NCBI GenBank assembly: GCA_934561515.1
Contig: CAKTGM010000009.1
Span: 1 to 60,472, forward strand
Length of the DNA: 60,472 nt
Direction of reading: 5' to 3'
Source: an uncultured Oscillospiraceae bacterium
GTDB lineage: Bacteria > Bacillota > Clostridia > Oscillospirales > Oscillospiraceae
A program made the translations under genes and the position numbers. Shown here in pieces: positions 25,724 to 32,558 of this stretch (the first letter of the stretch is position 1; every line of letters starts with the position of its first letter). Under the pieces are notes generated by a model. It was not told the DNA's origin. It searched no databases and worked only from the letters and a program-made list of their open reading frames with translations.

Positions 25724-25923
25724 CCGGTCTTCGCCCGGTTTGATTCGTTGGCTGCAATGGTCGGCAGCATTGGACCCGGTGTGTTCCGTTGATCTGCGCT
25801 CCCACAGGCACTTGGATGCCGCACGGGGCAAGGAAAAGGAGCAGCCGGTTTTTTTGTTACTCTGATCATTTTTTCGGCACGGTCCCAAGGTCCGCATTGC
25901 CGCCACGAAAGGAATTTATCACC
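25724..25923 (+). promoter_or_regulatory. brnQ leader RNA with possible attenuator
   Basis: These 200 bases between the leader peptide and brnQ hold several GC hairpins. CTGCGCTCC (bulged) can pair with GGAGCAG just before CCGGTTTTTTTG near 25842-25856, a terminator-like end. I looked for a T-box core (AGGGTGGNACCGCG) and did not find one. An attenuation role is inference. Confidence 0.4.
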
Positions 25924-27282
25924 ATGAAACACAAGCTCTCTGCAAAGGAATACATCTACGTTGCCAGTATGCTCTTCGGCCTCTTCTTCGGCGCCGGCAA
26001 CCTCATCTTCCCCGTGCACCTCGGCCAGATGGCCGGTGCAAACGTCTGGCAGGCCATCCTCGGCCTTCTCATCACGGGCGTGGGGCTTCCGCTGCTCGGC
26101 GTGGCCGCGCTCGGCATCAGCCGCTCGGCAGGTCTTTTCGACTTAAGCAGCAAGGTCAGCCGCCCCTATGCGATGTTCTTCACCTGCGCGCTGTATCTGA
26201 CCATCGGGCCGTTCTTCGCCATCCCCCGCTGCGCCACGACCTCCTTCACCGTGGGTCTTGAGCAGGTGCTGCCGCAGGACGGAAACACCACGCTCTACCT
26301 GCTTCTCTTCTCGCTGGCGTTCTTCGCCGCGGCGCTCTTCTTCGCGCTGCGCCCGGGCAAGATCCTCACCTGGGTCGGCAAGATCCTCACACCCTGCTTC
26401 CTCGTCTTCCTCGCCATCCTCGTGGTGGTGGTGCTCGTTACGCCGGGCGTCTCCCCCGCTGAAGTGACGCCGCTCGGCGGCTACGCCGACCAGCCCTTCT
26501 TCACGGGCTTCCTCGAAGGCTACAACACCATGGACGCGCTGGCAAGCCTTGCCTTCGGCATCATCGTGGTGCAGGTCATCCGCGACCTCGGCGTGGAAGA
26601 GCCCTCCGCCGTGGCGGGCAGCACCGTCCGCGCGGGCATCTTCAGCTGCCTTTTTATGGCGCTCATCTACATCGCCGTGACCCTCGCCGGTACGCAGAGC
26701 CGCGGCGTGCTCGAAGCCTCCGATAACGGCGGCACGGCGCTCGCGCAGATCGCCCAGCACTATCTCGGCACGGCGGGCCTTTTCATTCTGGCCGCCACCG
26801 TGACGCTCGCCTGCCTCAAGACCGCCGTCGGCCTCATCACGAGCTGCGCCGAGACCTTCACCGCGCTTTTCCCCAAGGGTCCCAAGTACCGCACCTGGGC
26901 GGTCATCTTCAGCCTCATCTCGCTCCTGCTTGCAAACCTCGGCCTCAACGCCATCATCGCCTACTCCCTGCCGGTGCTGATGTTCCTCTATCCGCTCTCC
27001 ATCGCGCTCATCGCGCTGGCGCTGCTCGGCAAATTCTTCGGCCACGACCGCACGGTCTACTGCTGGACGATGGGCTTTACGCTCATTGCCGCGATCTACG
27101 ACTTTATCGTCGCGCTGCCTAAGAGCGTGTTCAACGCCATCAACGGCGACGCCATCCAGGCCATTGGCCTTAAATATCTGCCGTTCTCCGGTCTCGGCCT
27201 CGGCTGGGTCTGCCCGACGCTCGCCGGTGCGGCCATCGGTCTCATCCTGCACTTTGCGCGCGGGAAGAAGGCCAGGGCCTGA
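25924..27282 (+). CDS. brnQ: Branched-chain amino acid transporter (LIVCS family)
   Basis: A 452-residue membrane protein with about 12 hydrophobic segments. It starts MKHKLSAKEYIYVASMLFGLFFGAGNLIFP, and the GAGNLIFP block is a mark of BrnQ. The family imports leucine, isoleucine and valine with Na+ or H+. TIGPFFAIPRCATTSF near residue 95 and the late helices also match. The ATG follows AAAGGAA; the frame is open further upstream but without a ribosome site. It has a long leader with its own promoter and ends in a terminator. Confidence 0.94.
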   Translation: MKHKLSAKEYIYVASMLFGLFFGAGNLIFPVHLGQMAGANVWQAILGLLITGVGLPLLGVAALGISRSAGLFDLSSKVSRPYAMFFTCALYLTIGPFFAIPRCATTSFTVGLEQVLPQDGNTTLYLLLFSLAFFAAALFFALRPGKILTWVGKILTPCFLVFLAILVVVVLVTPGVSPAEVTPLGGYADQPFFTGFLEGYNTMDALASLAFGIIVVQVIRDLGVEEPSAVAGSTVRAGIFSCLFMALIYIAVTLAGTQSRGVLEASDNGGTALAQIAQHYLGTAGLFILAATVTLACLKTAVGLITSCAETFTALFPKGPKYRTWAVIFSLISLLLANLGLNAIIAYSLPVLMFLYPLSIALIALALLGKFFGHDRTVYCWTMGFTLIAAIYDFIVALPKSVFNAINGDAIQAIGLKYLPFSGLGLGWVCPTLAGAAIGLILHFARGKKARA

Positions 27283-27296
27283 TCTCCCTTTTCAAC

Positions 27297-27336
27297 AAAA
27301 ACCGCCCGAAGCCTCCCGGCTTTGGGCGGTTTTCCT
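27297..27336 (+). terminator. Intrinsic terminator of brnQ
   Basis: AAAACCGCCCGAAGCC / GGCTTTGGGCGGTTTT with loop TCCC and a short T tail. Confidence 0.88.
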
Positions 27337-27417
27337 CTCCGCCGCGCGCAGCGGCAGAGAAAAGAAGCGGCGCAGTGCATTCGCCGCTGCGGCCTCGTAT
27401 TTTTTCACAAAGCCCCC

Positions 27418-27447
27418 TTGCCAAAGCAGGGCTTTGTCTGTTAGAAT
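27418..27447 (+). promoter_or_regulatory. Promoter of the MATE leader
   Basis: TTGCCA (27418-27423) and TAGAAT (27442-27447), 18 bases apart, about 200 bases ahead of the MATE gene. Confidence 0.5.
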
Positions 27448-27474
27448 GGAGCAAAGAAAAGGAGGGAGATCTGC

Positions 27475-27525
27475 ATGGCGGCCGCTCTGCACGCTTACGC
27501 TGTCTTATCCGCCGGAAAAGGCTGA
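27475..27525 (+). CDS. Possible 16-residue leader peptide ahead of the MATE pump
   Basis: An ATG eight to ten bases after AAAAGGAGGG opens a frame of 16 codons, MAAALHAYAVLSAGKG, ending in TGA. A T-tailed hairpin follows 27 bases later and the pump gene starts 118 bases later. Short peptides with strong ribosome sites ahead of terminators and efflux genes are known as drug-sensing attenuators in Firmicutes. This one shows the same layout, but no stalling motif is recognised. It could be chance. Confidence 0.4.
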   Translation: MAAALHAYAVLSAGKG

Positions 27526-27552
27526 ATTCCATATCCTGCCGCGCCCGCCCAC

Positions 27553-27597
27553 GGCGCGGCGAAGCATCGACGCGTTTTCGCGCCTATTTTTTTATCT
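27553..27597 (+). terminator. Terminator-like hairpin in the MATE leader
   Basis: GGCGCG (27553-27558) pairs with CGCGCC (27579-27584), followed by TATTTTTTTATC. It would stop transcription before the pump gene unless an alternative fold prevents it. A second hairpin, GCCCC / GGGGGC (27601-27617), stands before the ribosome site. Apart from these and the leader peptide, the 27337-27643 stretch shows nothing. Confidence 0.55.
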
Positions 27598-27643
27598 TTT
27601 GCCCCTGTCCCGGGGGCACAATATTTTTTAAGGACGTGTTATT

Positions 27644-28966
27644 TTGTTACTCTCAGGGAAAAGTCTCAAGCAGGACTTCATCCGCTTTGTCTCGGCAACG
27701 ATGGCCTCTCAGGTCGTCTTCTCGCTCTACTCCATGGTCGACGGGCTCATGGTCTCCATCGGCGTGAACGAATACGCGATGAGCGCCGTCAACCTCGCCA
27801 TCCCCTTCACCAACGCGCTTTTTTCCATCGCCGTGCTCTTTGCCGTCGGCTCGTCAACGCTCATTGCGATCTTCATCGCGCAGCAGCGGCGGCACGAGGC
27901 CGATACCCTCTTTTCGCAGAACCTTGTCACGCTGCTCGTCATCGGCGCGATCATCACCGCGCTGGTGCTGCTCTTTTTAGACCCCTTCGCGCGTCTTCTC
28001 GGCGCGGATGACATCACGCTCGACTATGTCAAGCACTACCTCCTCGGCATTGCGCCCTTCAGCGTGTGCTATCTCGTCTCCTACAACCTTGAGGTGCTCG
28101 TGAAGACGGACGGCTACCCCCGTTACGCGCTCTTCACGGTCATCGGCGGATGCCTGACGAACTGCGTGCTCGACTACATCGCCATTTTCCACCTCGACAT
28201 GGGCGTTTTCGGCGCGGCGGTCGCCACGGGCATTTCCCAGCTCGTCACCTGCATCTCCTACTTTGTCCACTTTTTCAGCAAAAAGTGCACCTTCCGCCTG
28301 CGAAAGTTCCGCTTCGATCCGCGTCTCTATGCGCGCATCCTGCCCATCGGCCTCTCTGACGGCGTGACGGAGCTGTGCACGGGTCTTATGATCTTCCTCT
28401 TCAACCGCACGGTGCTTCGCTGCATCGGCACGGACGGCGTCGTGACCTACACGGTCATCGCCTATGTGACGACCATCATCATCAACCTGATGGTCGGTAT
28501 CTCGCAGGGCGCGCAGCCGCTCGTGAGCTTTCAGTACGGCAGGGAAGACCACGCCGCCTGCCGCAAGCTCCTGCGCTACGGCCTCACGACTGTAAGCGTG
28601 CTTGCGCCGGTGCTGTTTGCGCTCATTTTCCTCTTCGCCCCCCAGATCGTGCGCGCCTATCTCTCGCACGCCTCGAGCGAGCTTGTCGAATCCTCCATCC
28701 ACGCCTTCCGCCGCTACAGCATTTCGTATCTGCTCGTCGGCTTCAACATCGTCATCGGCGGATTCCTGACCGCGCTTGAGCGTCCGCTTCCGGCCATCAG
28801 CATCTCCGTCGGCCGCGGGCTCGTGCTGCAAAGCGCGGTGCTGCTGCTCTTCGCCGCCGTCTTCGGCGGGGAGGCGCTGTGGTACACGCCCATTCTGTCC
28901 GAGGCGATGTGCCTCTGCTTGTCGCTCGCCTTCCTGCGCAGCTATCGCCGGGAGCACGCGGCATAA
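27644..28966 (+). CDS. MATE-family efflux protein
   Basis: A 440-residue multidrug and toxin extrusion family membrane protein with 12 hydrophobic segments in two similar halves. Marks include MASQVVFSLYSMVDGLMVSI near residue 20, GISQGAQPLVSFQYGR near 285, and the paired NP/GxGP-like loops. The family exports drugs or metabolites in exchange for Na+ or H+. The start is TTG at 27644 behind AAGGA; no nearer ATG has a ribosome site. The substrate is unknown. A leader peptide and terminator upstream suggest induced expression. Confidence 0.9.
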   Translation: MLLSGKSLKQDFIRFVSATMASQVVFSLYSMVDGLMVSIGVNEYAMSAVNLAIPFTNALFSIAVLFAVGSSTLIAIFIAQQRRHEADTLFSQNLVTLLVIGAIITALVLLFLDPFARLLGADDITLDYVKHYLLGIAPFSVCYLVSYNLEVLVKTDGYPRYALFTVIGGCLTNCVLDYIAIFHLDMGVFGAAVATGISQLVTCISYFVHFFSKKCTFRLRKFRFDPRLYARILPIGLSDGVTELCTGLMIFLFNRTVLRCIGTDGVVTYTVIAYVTTIIINLMVGISQGAQPLVSFQYGREDHAACRKLLRYGLTTVSVLAPVLFALIFLFAPQIVRAYLSHASSELVESSIHAFRRYSISYLLVGFNIVIGGFLTALERPLPAISISVGRGLVLQSAVLLLFAAVFGGEALWYTPILSEAMCLCLSLAFLRSYRREHAA

Positions 28967-28977
28967 GAACATCCGCC

Positions 28978-29009
28978 AAAAGGCTCGACCCTCCGGTCGG
29001 GCCTTTTTT
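28978..29009 (+). terminator. Intrinsic terminator of the MATE gene
   Basis: AAAAGGC-CGACC / GGTCG-GCC stem with a TCC-type loop and a six-T tail. Confidence 0.88.
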
Positions 29010-29011
29010 GC

Positions 29012-29039
29012 TTGCAAACGCGCCAAAGCGTCCTATAAT
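29012..29039 (+). promoter_or_regulatory. Promoter of the glycerate kinase gene
   Basis: TTGCAA (29012-29017) and TATAAT (29034-29039), 16 bases apart, 35 bases before the start. Confidence 0.7.
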
Positions 29040-29073
29040 GGGGGAAACGAACGTTTTTTAAAGGAGGCGGCCA

Positions 29074-30321
29074 ATGAGCACTTTAGAACAGCGCCTGCGC
29101 GCGGACGCGGAGACCATCCTGCGCGCATCGATCGGCGCGGTCAGGCCGGACAGCGCGGTGCGCCGCGCGCTTGAGGGCGCGCAGTTTCCGGGGCGGGTCT
29201 TCCTCGTCGCGGCGGGCAAGGCGGCGTGGCAGATGGCGAGCGTCGCACGCGAAACGCTGCCCGCGCTTGCAGGCGGCGTAGTCGTTACGAAGTACGGCCA
29301 TGGTAAGGGCGAGATCGCGGACGTTGCCTGCTATGAGGGCGGCCATCCCGTGCCGGACGAGAACTCTCTGCGCGGCACAGCCGCCGCGCTCACGCTGACA
29401 GCAAATCTCCGCGCGGACGACACGGTGCTTTTTCTTCTCTCGGGCGGCGGCAGCGCGCTTTTCGAGCAGCCGCTCCTGCCGCTTGCGGACTTGCAGGACA
29501 TTACGCGTCAGCTTCTTGCCGCGGGCGCGGACATTGTGGAGATCAACACCGTGCGCAAGCGTCTCTCCGCCGTCAAGGGCGGGCGCTTCGCCGCGCACTG
29601 CGCGCCTGCGCAGGTTTTCTCCATCGTGCTGAGCGACATCGTCGGCGACCCGCTCGACATGATCGCCTCCGGCCCCGCCTGTCCCGACCGCTCCACCTGC
29701 ACGCAGGCGCTCGCCGTCGCGGAGAAGTACCGCCTGCGTCTCTCGCCGCGGGCAAGGGCGCTTCTTGGTCAGGAAACGCCGAAAACGCTCACAAACGTGA
29801 CAACAAAGATCACCGGCAGTGTGCGCGCGCTCTGCGCCGCCGCCGAAAAAGAGTGCTGCGCGCTCGGCTACGAGCCGGTTCTGCTCACCGACTGCCTCAC
29901 CTGCGAGGCGCGGGAGGCAGGCAGCTTTCTCGCCTCCGTTACGCACACACACGCTTCCGCCAAACAGCCGCTCGCCTTCCTCGCGGGCGGGGAGACGGTC
30001 GTGCGCCTGCGGGGAACGGGCAAGGGCGGGCGCAATCAGGAGCTATCGCTTGCCGCCGCGCTCGGCATCGAGGGGCTTTGCAATGCGCTCGTCGCCTCCG
30101 CCGGGTCAGACGGCACGGACGGCCCGACCGACGCCGCGGGCGGCATCGTGGATGGCGGCACGGCGGCGAAAATGCGCTGTCGCGGCGTTTCGCCCGAGCA
30201 CGCGCTCGAAGGCAACGATTCCTACCGCGCCCTGCGCGCGGCGGACGCGCTCTTTTTCACCGGCCCCACGGGGACGAACGTCAACGACCTCTCGCTCGTG
30301 CTGCTGCGGCCCGAGGAATAA
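29074..30321 (+). CDS. Glycerate 2-kinase (MOFRL family)
   Basis: A 415-residue class II glycerate kinase (GckA/TtuD type), which phosphorylates D-glycerate to 2-phosphoglycerate. The N-terminal domain has VFLVAAGKAAWQMA and LFLLSGGGSALFE. NTVRKRLSAVKGGRFA lies near residue 160. The MOFRL domain has LAGGETVVRLRGTGKGGRNQ and SAGSDGTDGPTDAAGG near residue 350. The length is normal. AAAGGAGG stands before the ATG. It has its own promoter and terminator and so acts as a single-gene unit, perhaps linked to serine/glyoxylate use. Confidence 0.93.
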   Translation: MSTLEQRLRADAETILRASIGAVRPDSAVRRALEGAQFPGRVFLVAAGKAAWQMASVARETLPALAGGVVVTKYGHGKGEIADVACYEGGHPVPDENSLRGTAAALTLTANLRADDTVLFLLSGGGSALFEQPLLPLADLQDITRQLLAAGADIVEINTVRKRLSAVKGGRFAAHCAPAQVFSIVLSDIVGDPLDMIASGPACPDRSTCTQALAVAEKYRLRLSPRARALLGQETPKTLTNVTTKITGSVRALCAAAEKECCALGYEPVLLTDCLTCEAREAGSFLASVTHTHASAKQPLAFLAGGETVVRLRGTGKGGRNQELSLAAALGIEGLCNALVASAGSDGTDGPTDAAGGIVDGGTAAKMRCRGVSPEHALEGNDSYRALRAADALFFTGPTGTNVNDLSLVLLRPEE

Positions 30322-30322
30322 G

Positions 30323-30358
30323 AAAAAAGCTTGCCGTTTTTAACGGCAAGCTTTTTTT
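30323..30358 (+). terminator. Intrinsic terminator of the glycerate kinase gene
   Basis: AAAAAAGCTTGCCGTT / AACGGCAAGCTTTTTT. The symmetric A and T runs could also serve the minus-strand unit that ends at 30399. Confidence 0.93.
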
Positions 30359-30398
30359 CATTGCGCAGAGAGGGCCGCGCGAAAGGGAAGAGGGAGGG

Positions 30399-30794
30399 TC
30401 AGTCCTTCACCCCGCAGATGTTCTTCCGGCAGGCGCTGATGGGGAACCATTCGCAGTCCCGGCAGATGTCCGCAAGCATCTCGACCGTCATCTTCTCGTC
30501 GATCTCGCGGACGAGGTCCTCGTAGACGTATTCCTTCTCCTCAAGGCCAAAGTATTCGATCGTCTTGCGGTCGAAGCGCTTCACCTTTTCCTGCGTGTCG
30601 CACAGGTCCTCGCCCTCCTTGTGGGGGCAGCAGGAGCAGAGCGTGTCCGTGGAAAAGGTCAGCACGATCCTGGTGCCGGGCACATTTCTCAGCTCATGCA
30701 CGACCTCGTTCATGTGGGCAACGAACTTTTCGTCGTAGCCCTTGCCCGAGTAGCCCTGCGTGCACAGCAGGTGATGCGGCCGCAGATGGATCAT
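30399..30794 (-). CDS. DUF1284 family protein
   Basis: A 131-residue protein that begins MIHLRPHHLLCTQGYSGKGY, the hallmark of DUF1284. It has several cysteines in pairs (TLCSCCPHKEGEDLC, CRDCEWFPISACRKNIC), which suggest bound iron-sulfur or zinc. The function of the family is not established. Its ATG overlaps the bioY stop (ATGA), so it is co-translated with the biotin transporter. Whether that means a role in biotin or iron-sulfur supply is not known. Confidence 0.85.
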   Translation of the reverse strand: MIHLRPHHLLCTQGYSGKGYDEKFVAHMNEVVHELRNVPGTRIVLTFSTDTLCSCCPHKEGEDLCDTQEKVKRFDRKTIEYFGLEEKEYVYEDLVREIDEKMTVEMLADICRDCEWFPISACRKNICGVKD

Positions 30795-31366
30795 TTCTTC
30801 AGCTCCGGCACGCGCGCCTTGATGGCAAAGCCGATCACGCTGGCGAGGATCGCCTTGATGATGGCGGTGGGGATGAAGGGCAGCACGCAGGCGGTGATGC
30901 CGGTGGCGACGCTGGCCTTGGCCACGGCGCAGAACAGCGCCACGCCCACCACATAGTTGACCACCGTGCCGACGACCAGCGCGATCACATACGCGCCCTT
31001 GAAGTCCTTGCGGTGCTCCGCGCCCCAGCCGATGATGAAGGCCATCAGGGGGAAGGAAATCAGAAAGCCGCCCGTGGGGCCGACGAACTTATCAAAGCCG
31101 CCGGAGAAGTTGGCGAGAACGGGAAGGCCCACCGCGCCCATGATGATATAGATGAGGCTCGAAATGGTGGAGAGCTTGCTGCCCAGCACCACCGCCGCCA
31201 GCGTGATGGCAAAGGTCTGCATGGTCATGGGCACGCCCATGGGCATCGGAATGGAGATCTGCGCCATCACGGCGATGACCGCCGCGAAAAGGCCGGCGTA
31301 GCAGATGTCCCGCACACTCATTTTCGATTTTTTGGCGGTCACTGCCGCCTGCTGCATCTCGCTCAT
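30791..31366 (-). CDS. bioY: Biotin ECF transporter S component
   Basis: A 191-residue BioY protein with six hydrophobic helices. Marks are ISIPMPMGVPMTMQTFAITL near residue 40, the loop GGFDKFVGPTGGFLISFP near 90, and an AA-type helix near the start. It binds biotin and works with a shared ECF energising module not encoded here. AGGAGGAATT lies ahead of the ATG. A BirA-type operator overlaps its promoter, which supports biotin as the substrate. DUF1284 follows with a four-base overlap. Confidence 0.95.
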   Translation of the reverse strand: MSEMQQAAVTAKKSKMSVRDICYAGLFAAVIAVMAQISIPMPMGVPMTMQTFAITLAAVVLGSKLSTISSLIYIIMGAVGLPVLANFSGGFDKFVGPTGGFLISFPLMAFIIGWGAEHRKDFKGAYVIALVVGTVVNYVVGVALFCAVAKASVATGITACVLPFIPTAIIKAILASVIGFAIKARVPELKK

Positions 31367-31427
31367 AGTAGAATTCCTCCCAGAATACCGCCCGGCCGGC
31401 GCCGGGCCGCAGTAAGATTACTGTTGC

Positions 31428-31493
31428 ATTAAACCACAAAGCGCCCGACCTGTCAACCATTATTTTCAAAAAGGTTTACAGTTGGGGTTTACA
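31428..31493 (-). promoter_or_regulatory. bioY promoter with BirA operator
   Basis: On the minus strand the promoter is TTGACA (31451-31456) and TTTAAT (31428-31433), 17 bases apart. Over and before the -35 box lies TGTAAACC-N14-GGTTGACA (31451-31480), the inverted-repeat form of the BirA site. A third half-site, TGTAAACC (31486-31493), lies 5 bases further upstream. Biotin-bound BirA should block bioY transcription. Confidence 0.85.
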
Positions 31494-31495
31494 GC

Positions 31496-31527
31496 AAAAA
31501 CCGGCGCCCGCTTTCAGCGGGCGCCGG
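31496..31527 (-). terminator. Intrinsic terminator of the DUF2089-like gene
   Basis: CCGGCGCCCGC / GCGGGCGCCGG with a T-run on the minus strand. It shields the bioY promoter from upstream transcription. Confidence 0.88.
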
Positions 31528-31587
31528 GATTCTGCTCACATTTTCGAAGAAAGACCGTGAAAAATGTATCGCAGCTTTTCTCTATCC

Positions 31588-32316
31588 TCATCGGGAGAGG
31601 ATCAGCTCGCCGCGCCCATTCTCCGCAATCCCCGCCCATTCCAAGATTGCCGCCATGACAAACACGGGGTCAAAAACGGATTCTCCGATTGTTCTACCGC
31701 AATGAAGCGCTATTGTACCGACAACGGTATTTTCTTCGCAGCCGGGTTCACCGAGCTTATAGTTTCTTCCATTGCCTTTCCTCGCTCTGCCGCCCTGCTT
31801 TATAAGGAGTTCTACAATATCGTCAAACACCGTATAGTCGTAGGCTGGCTTAACTGGCAGCTTATCGCTTGTAAAGGTCGTTCCGTCCGGCTCTGCGTAA
31901 ACCTCGCAGGGAAGGCCTCTGGCTGTGTATACGGTGACGTGACCACCATGCGCTTTCAGCTTTGCCTTGATGATCTCCGAGGCAAGCTCGCTGGTATAGT
32001 CTACTCTCATACGGCTCACATCCACCTCCTTCGAAGTCGCTTCGTCCGGCGCACTGCTGAGATGCAGGGCTGTAAGCAGACTGTCCAATTTCTTCTTTGC
32101 CGCCGGATAGGAAAGCTTCATCTCAGACTGCACCTCCTTCAGGTTTCCTCTGTTCTTCAAAAAAGCGATCAGGAACTCGAATTGCTCATTGTCAAGCCGA
32201 TCAAACGCGCTAAGGTCGAATGCGTTTCTCAGCTCCATGCCGCAGTCAGGACATTGCAGCGTGGTAACTTGCAGCGTCCCATGACAAGCGGGACATTTTG
32301 AAATCGGTCGATTCAT
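31588..32316 (-). CDS. DUF2089-like zinc-ribbon / HTH regulator
   Basis: A 242-residue protein. Residues 1-30 form a zinc ribbon with two CxxC pairs (CPACHGT, CPDCGME). Residues 35-85 (LDNEQFEFLIAFLKNRGNLK, EVQSEMKLSYPAAKKKLDSLL) look like a DUF2089 helix-turn-helix. The rest is a C-terminal domain I do not recognise (MRVDYTSELASEIIKAKLKA onwards), which makes the protein longer than typical DUF2089 proteins of about 120 residues. Base use is plainly more AT-rich than its neighbours, and the flank is AT-rich too, so it may be a later arrival. A role as an autoregulating DNA-binding protein is likely, but its targets are unknown. Confidence 0.7.
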   Translation of the reverse strand: MNRPISKCPACHGTLQVTTLQCPDCGMELRNAFDLSAFDRLDNEQFEFLIAFLKNRGNLKEVQSEMKLSYPAAKKKLDSLLTALHLSSAPDEATSKEVDVSRMRVDYTSELASEIIKAKLKAHGGHVTVYTARGLPCEVYAEPDGTTFTSDKLPVKPAYDYTVFDDIVELLIKQGGRARKGNGRNYKLGEPGCEENTVVGTIALHCGRTIGESVFDPVFVMAAILEWAGIAENGRGELILSR

Positions 32317-32409
32317 GTAAATCCCCCCTTCTGTTTACATAGTAACACTAGATCGTTTATTTATCAATATAGTATTTAATTATATTATTACTATTTTGGA
32401 ATTGCAAAG
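32317..32409 (-). promoter_or_regulatory. AT-rich promoter region with inverted repeats
   Basis: This short gap is far more AT-rich than the rest of the window. It holds TAGT/ACTA inverted pairs, such as TAGTGTTACTA and, further upstream, TAGTA...TACTA over about 22 bases. These could be operators of the DUF2089-like protein. No clear -35/-10 pair stands out. Confidence 0.4.
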
Positions 32410-32447
32410 AAAAAATCGGCACCTGCTTTTAAGGCAGGTGCCGATTT
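32410..32447 (-). terminator. Intrinsic terminator of groEL
   Basis: AAATCGGCACCTGC / GCAGGTGCCGATTT with an A/T-run on the minus-strand exit side. It lies 110 bases past the groEL stop. Confidence 0.9.
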
Positions 32448-32558
32448 CTGTTACCCTATCATGCGCTTGAATTTTTGGCGTAAGTGGCGTAAGGCAGGCG
32501 TAAATCCGCTTTTGCGCATCCAAAAAATCCTGCAATTTCAAGGGTTAGCGGCCGTCTC

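Noticed and set aside
25724..25923. T-box ahead of brnQ
   Set aside because: No AGGGTGGNACC-type core or UGGN antiterminator bulge was found, although the long leader first suggested one.
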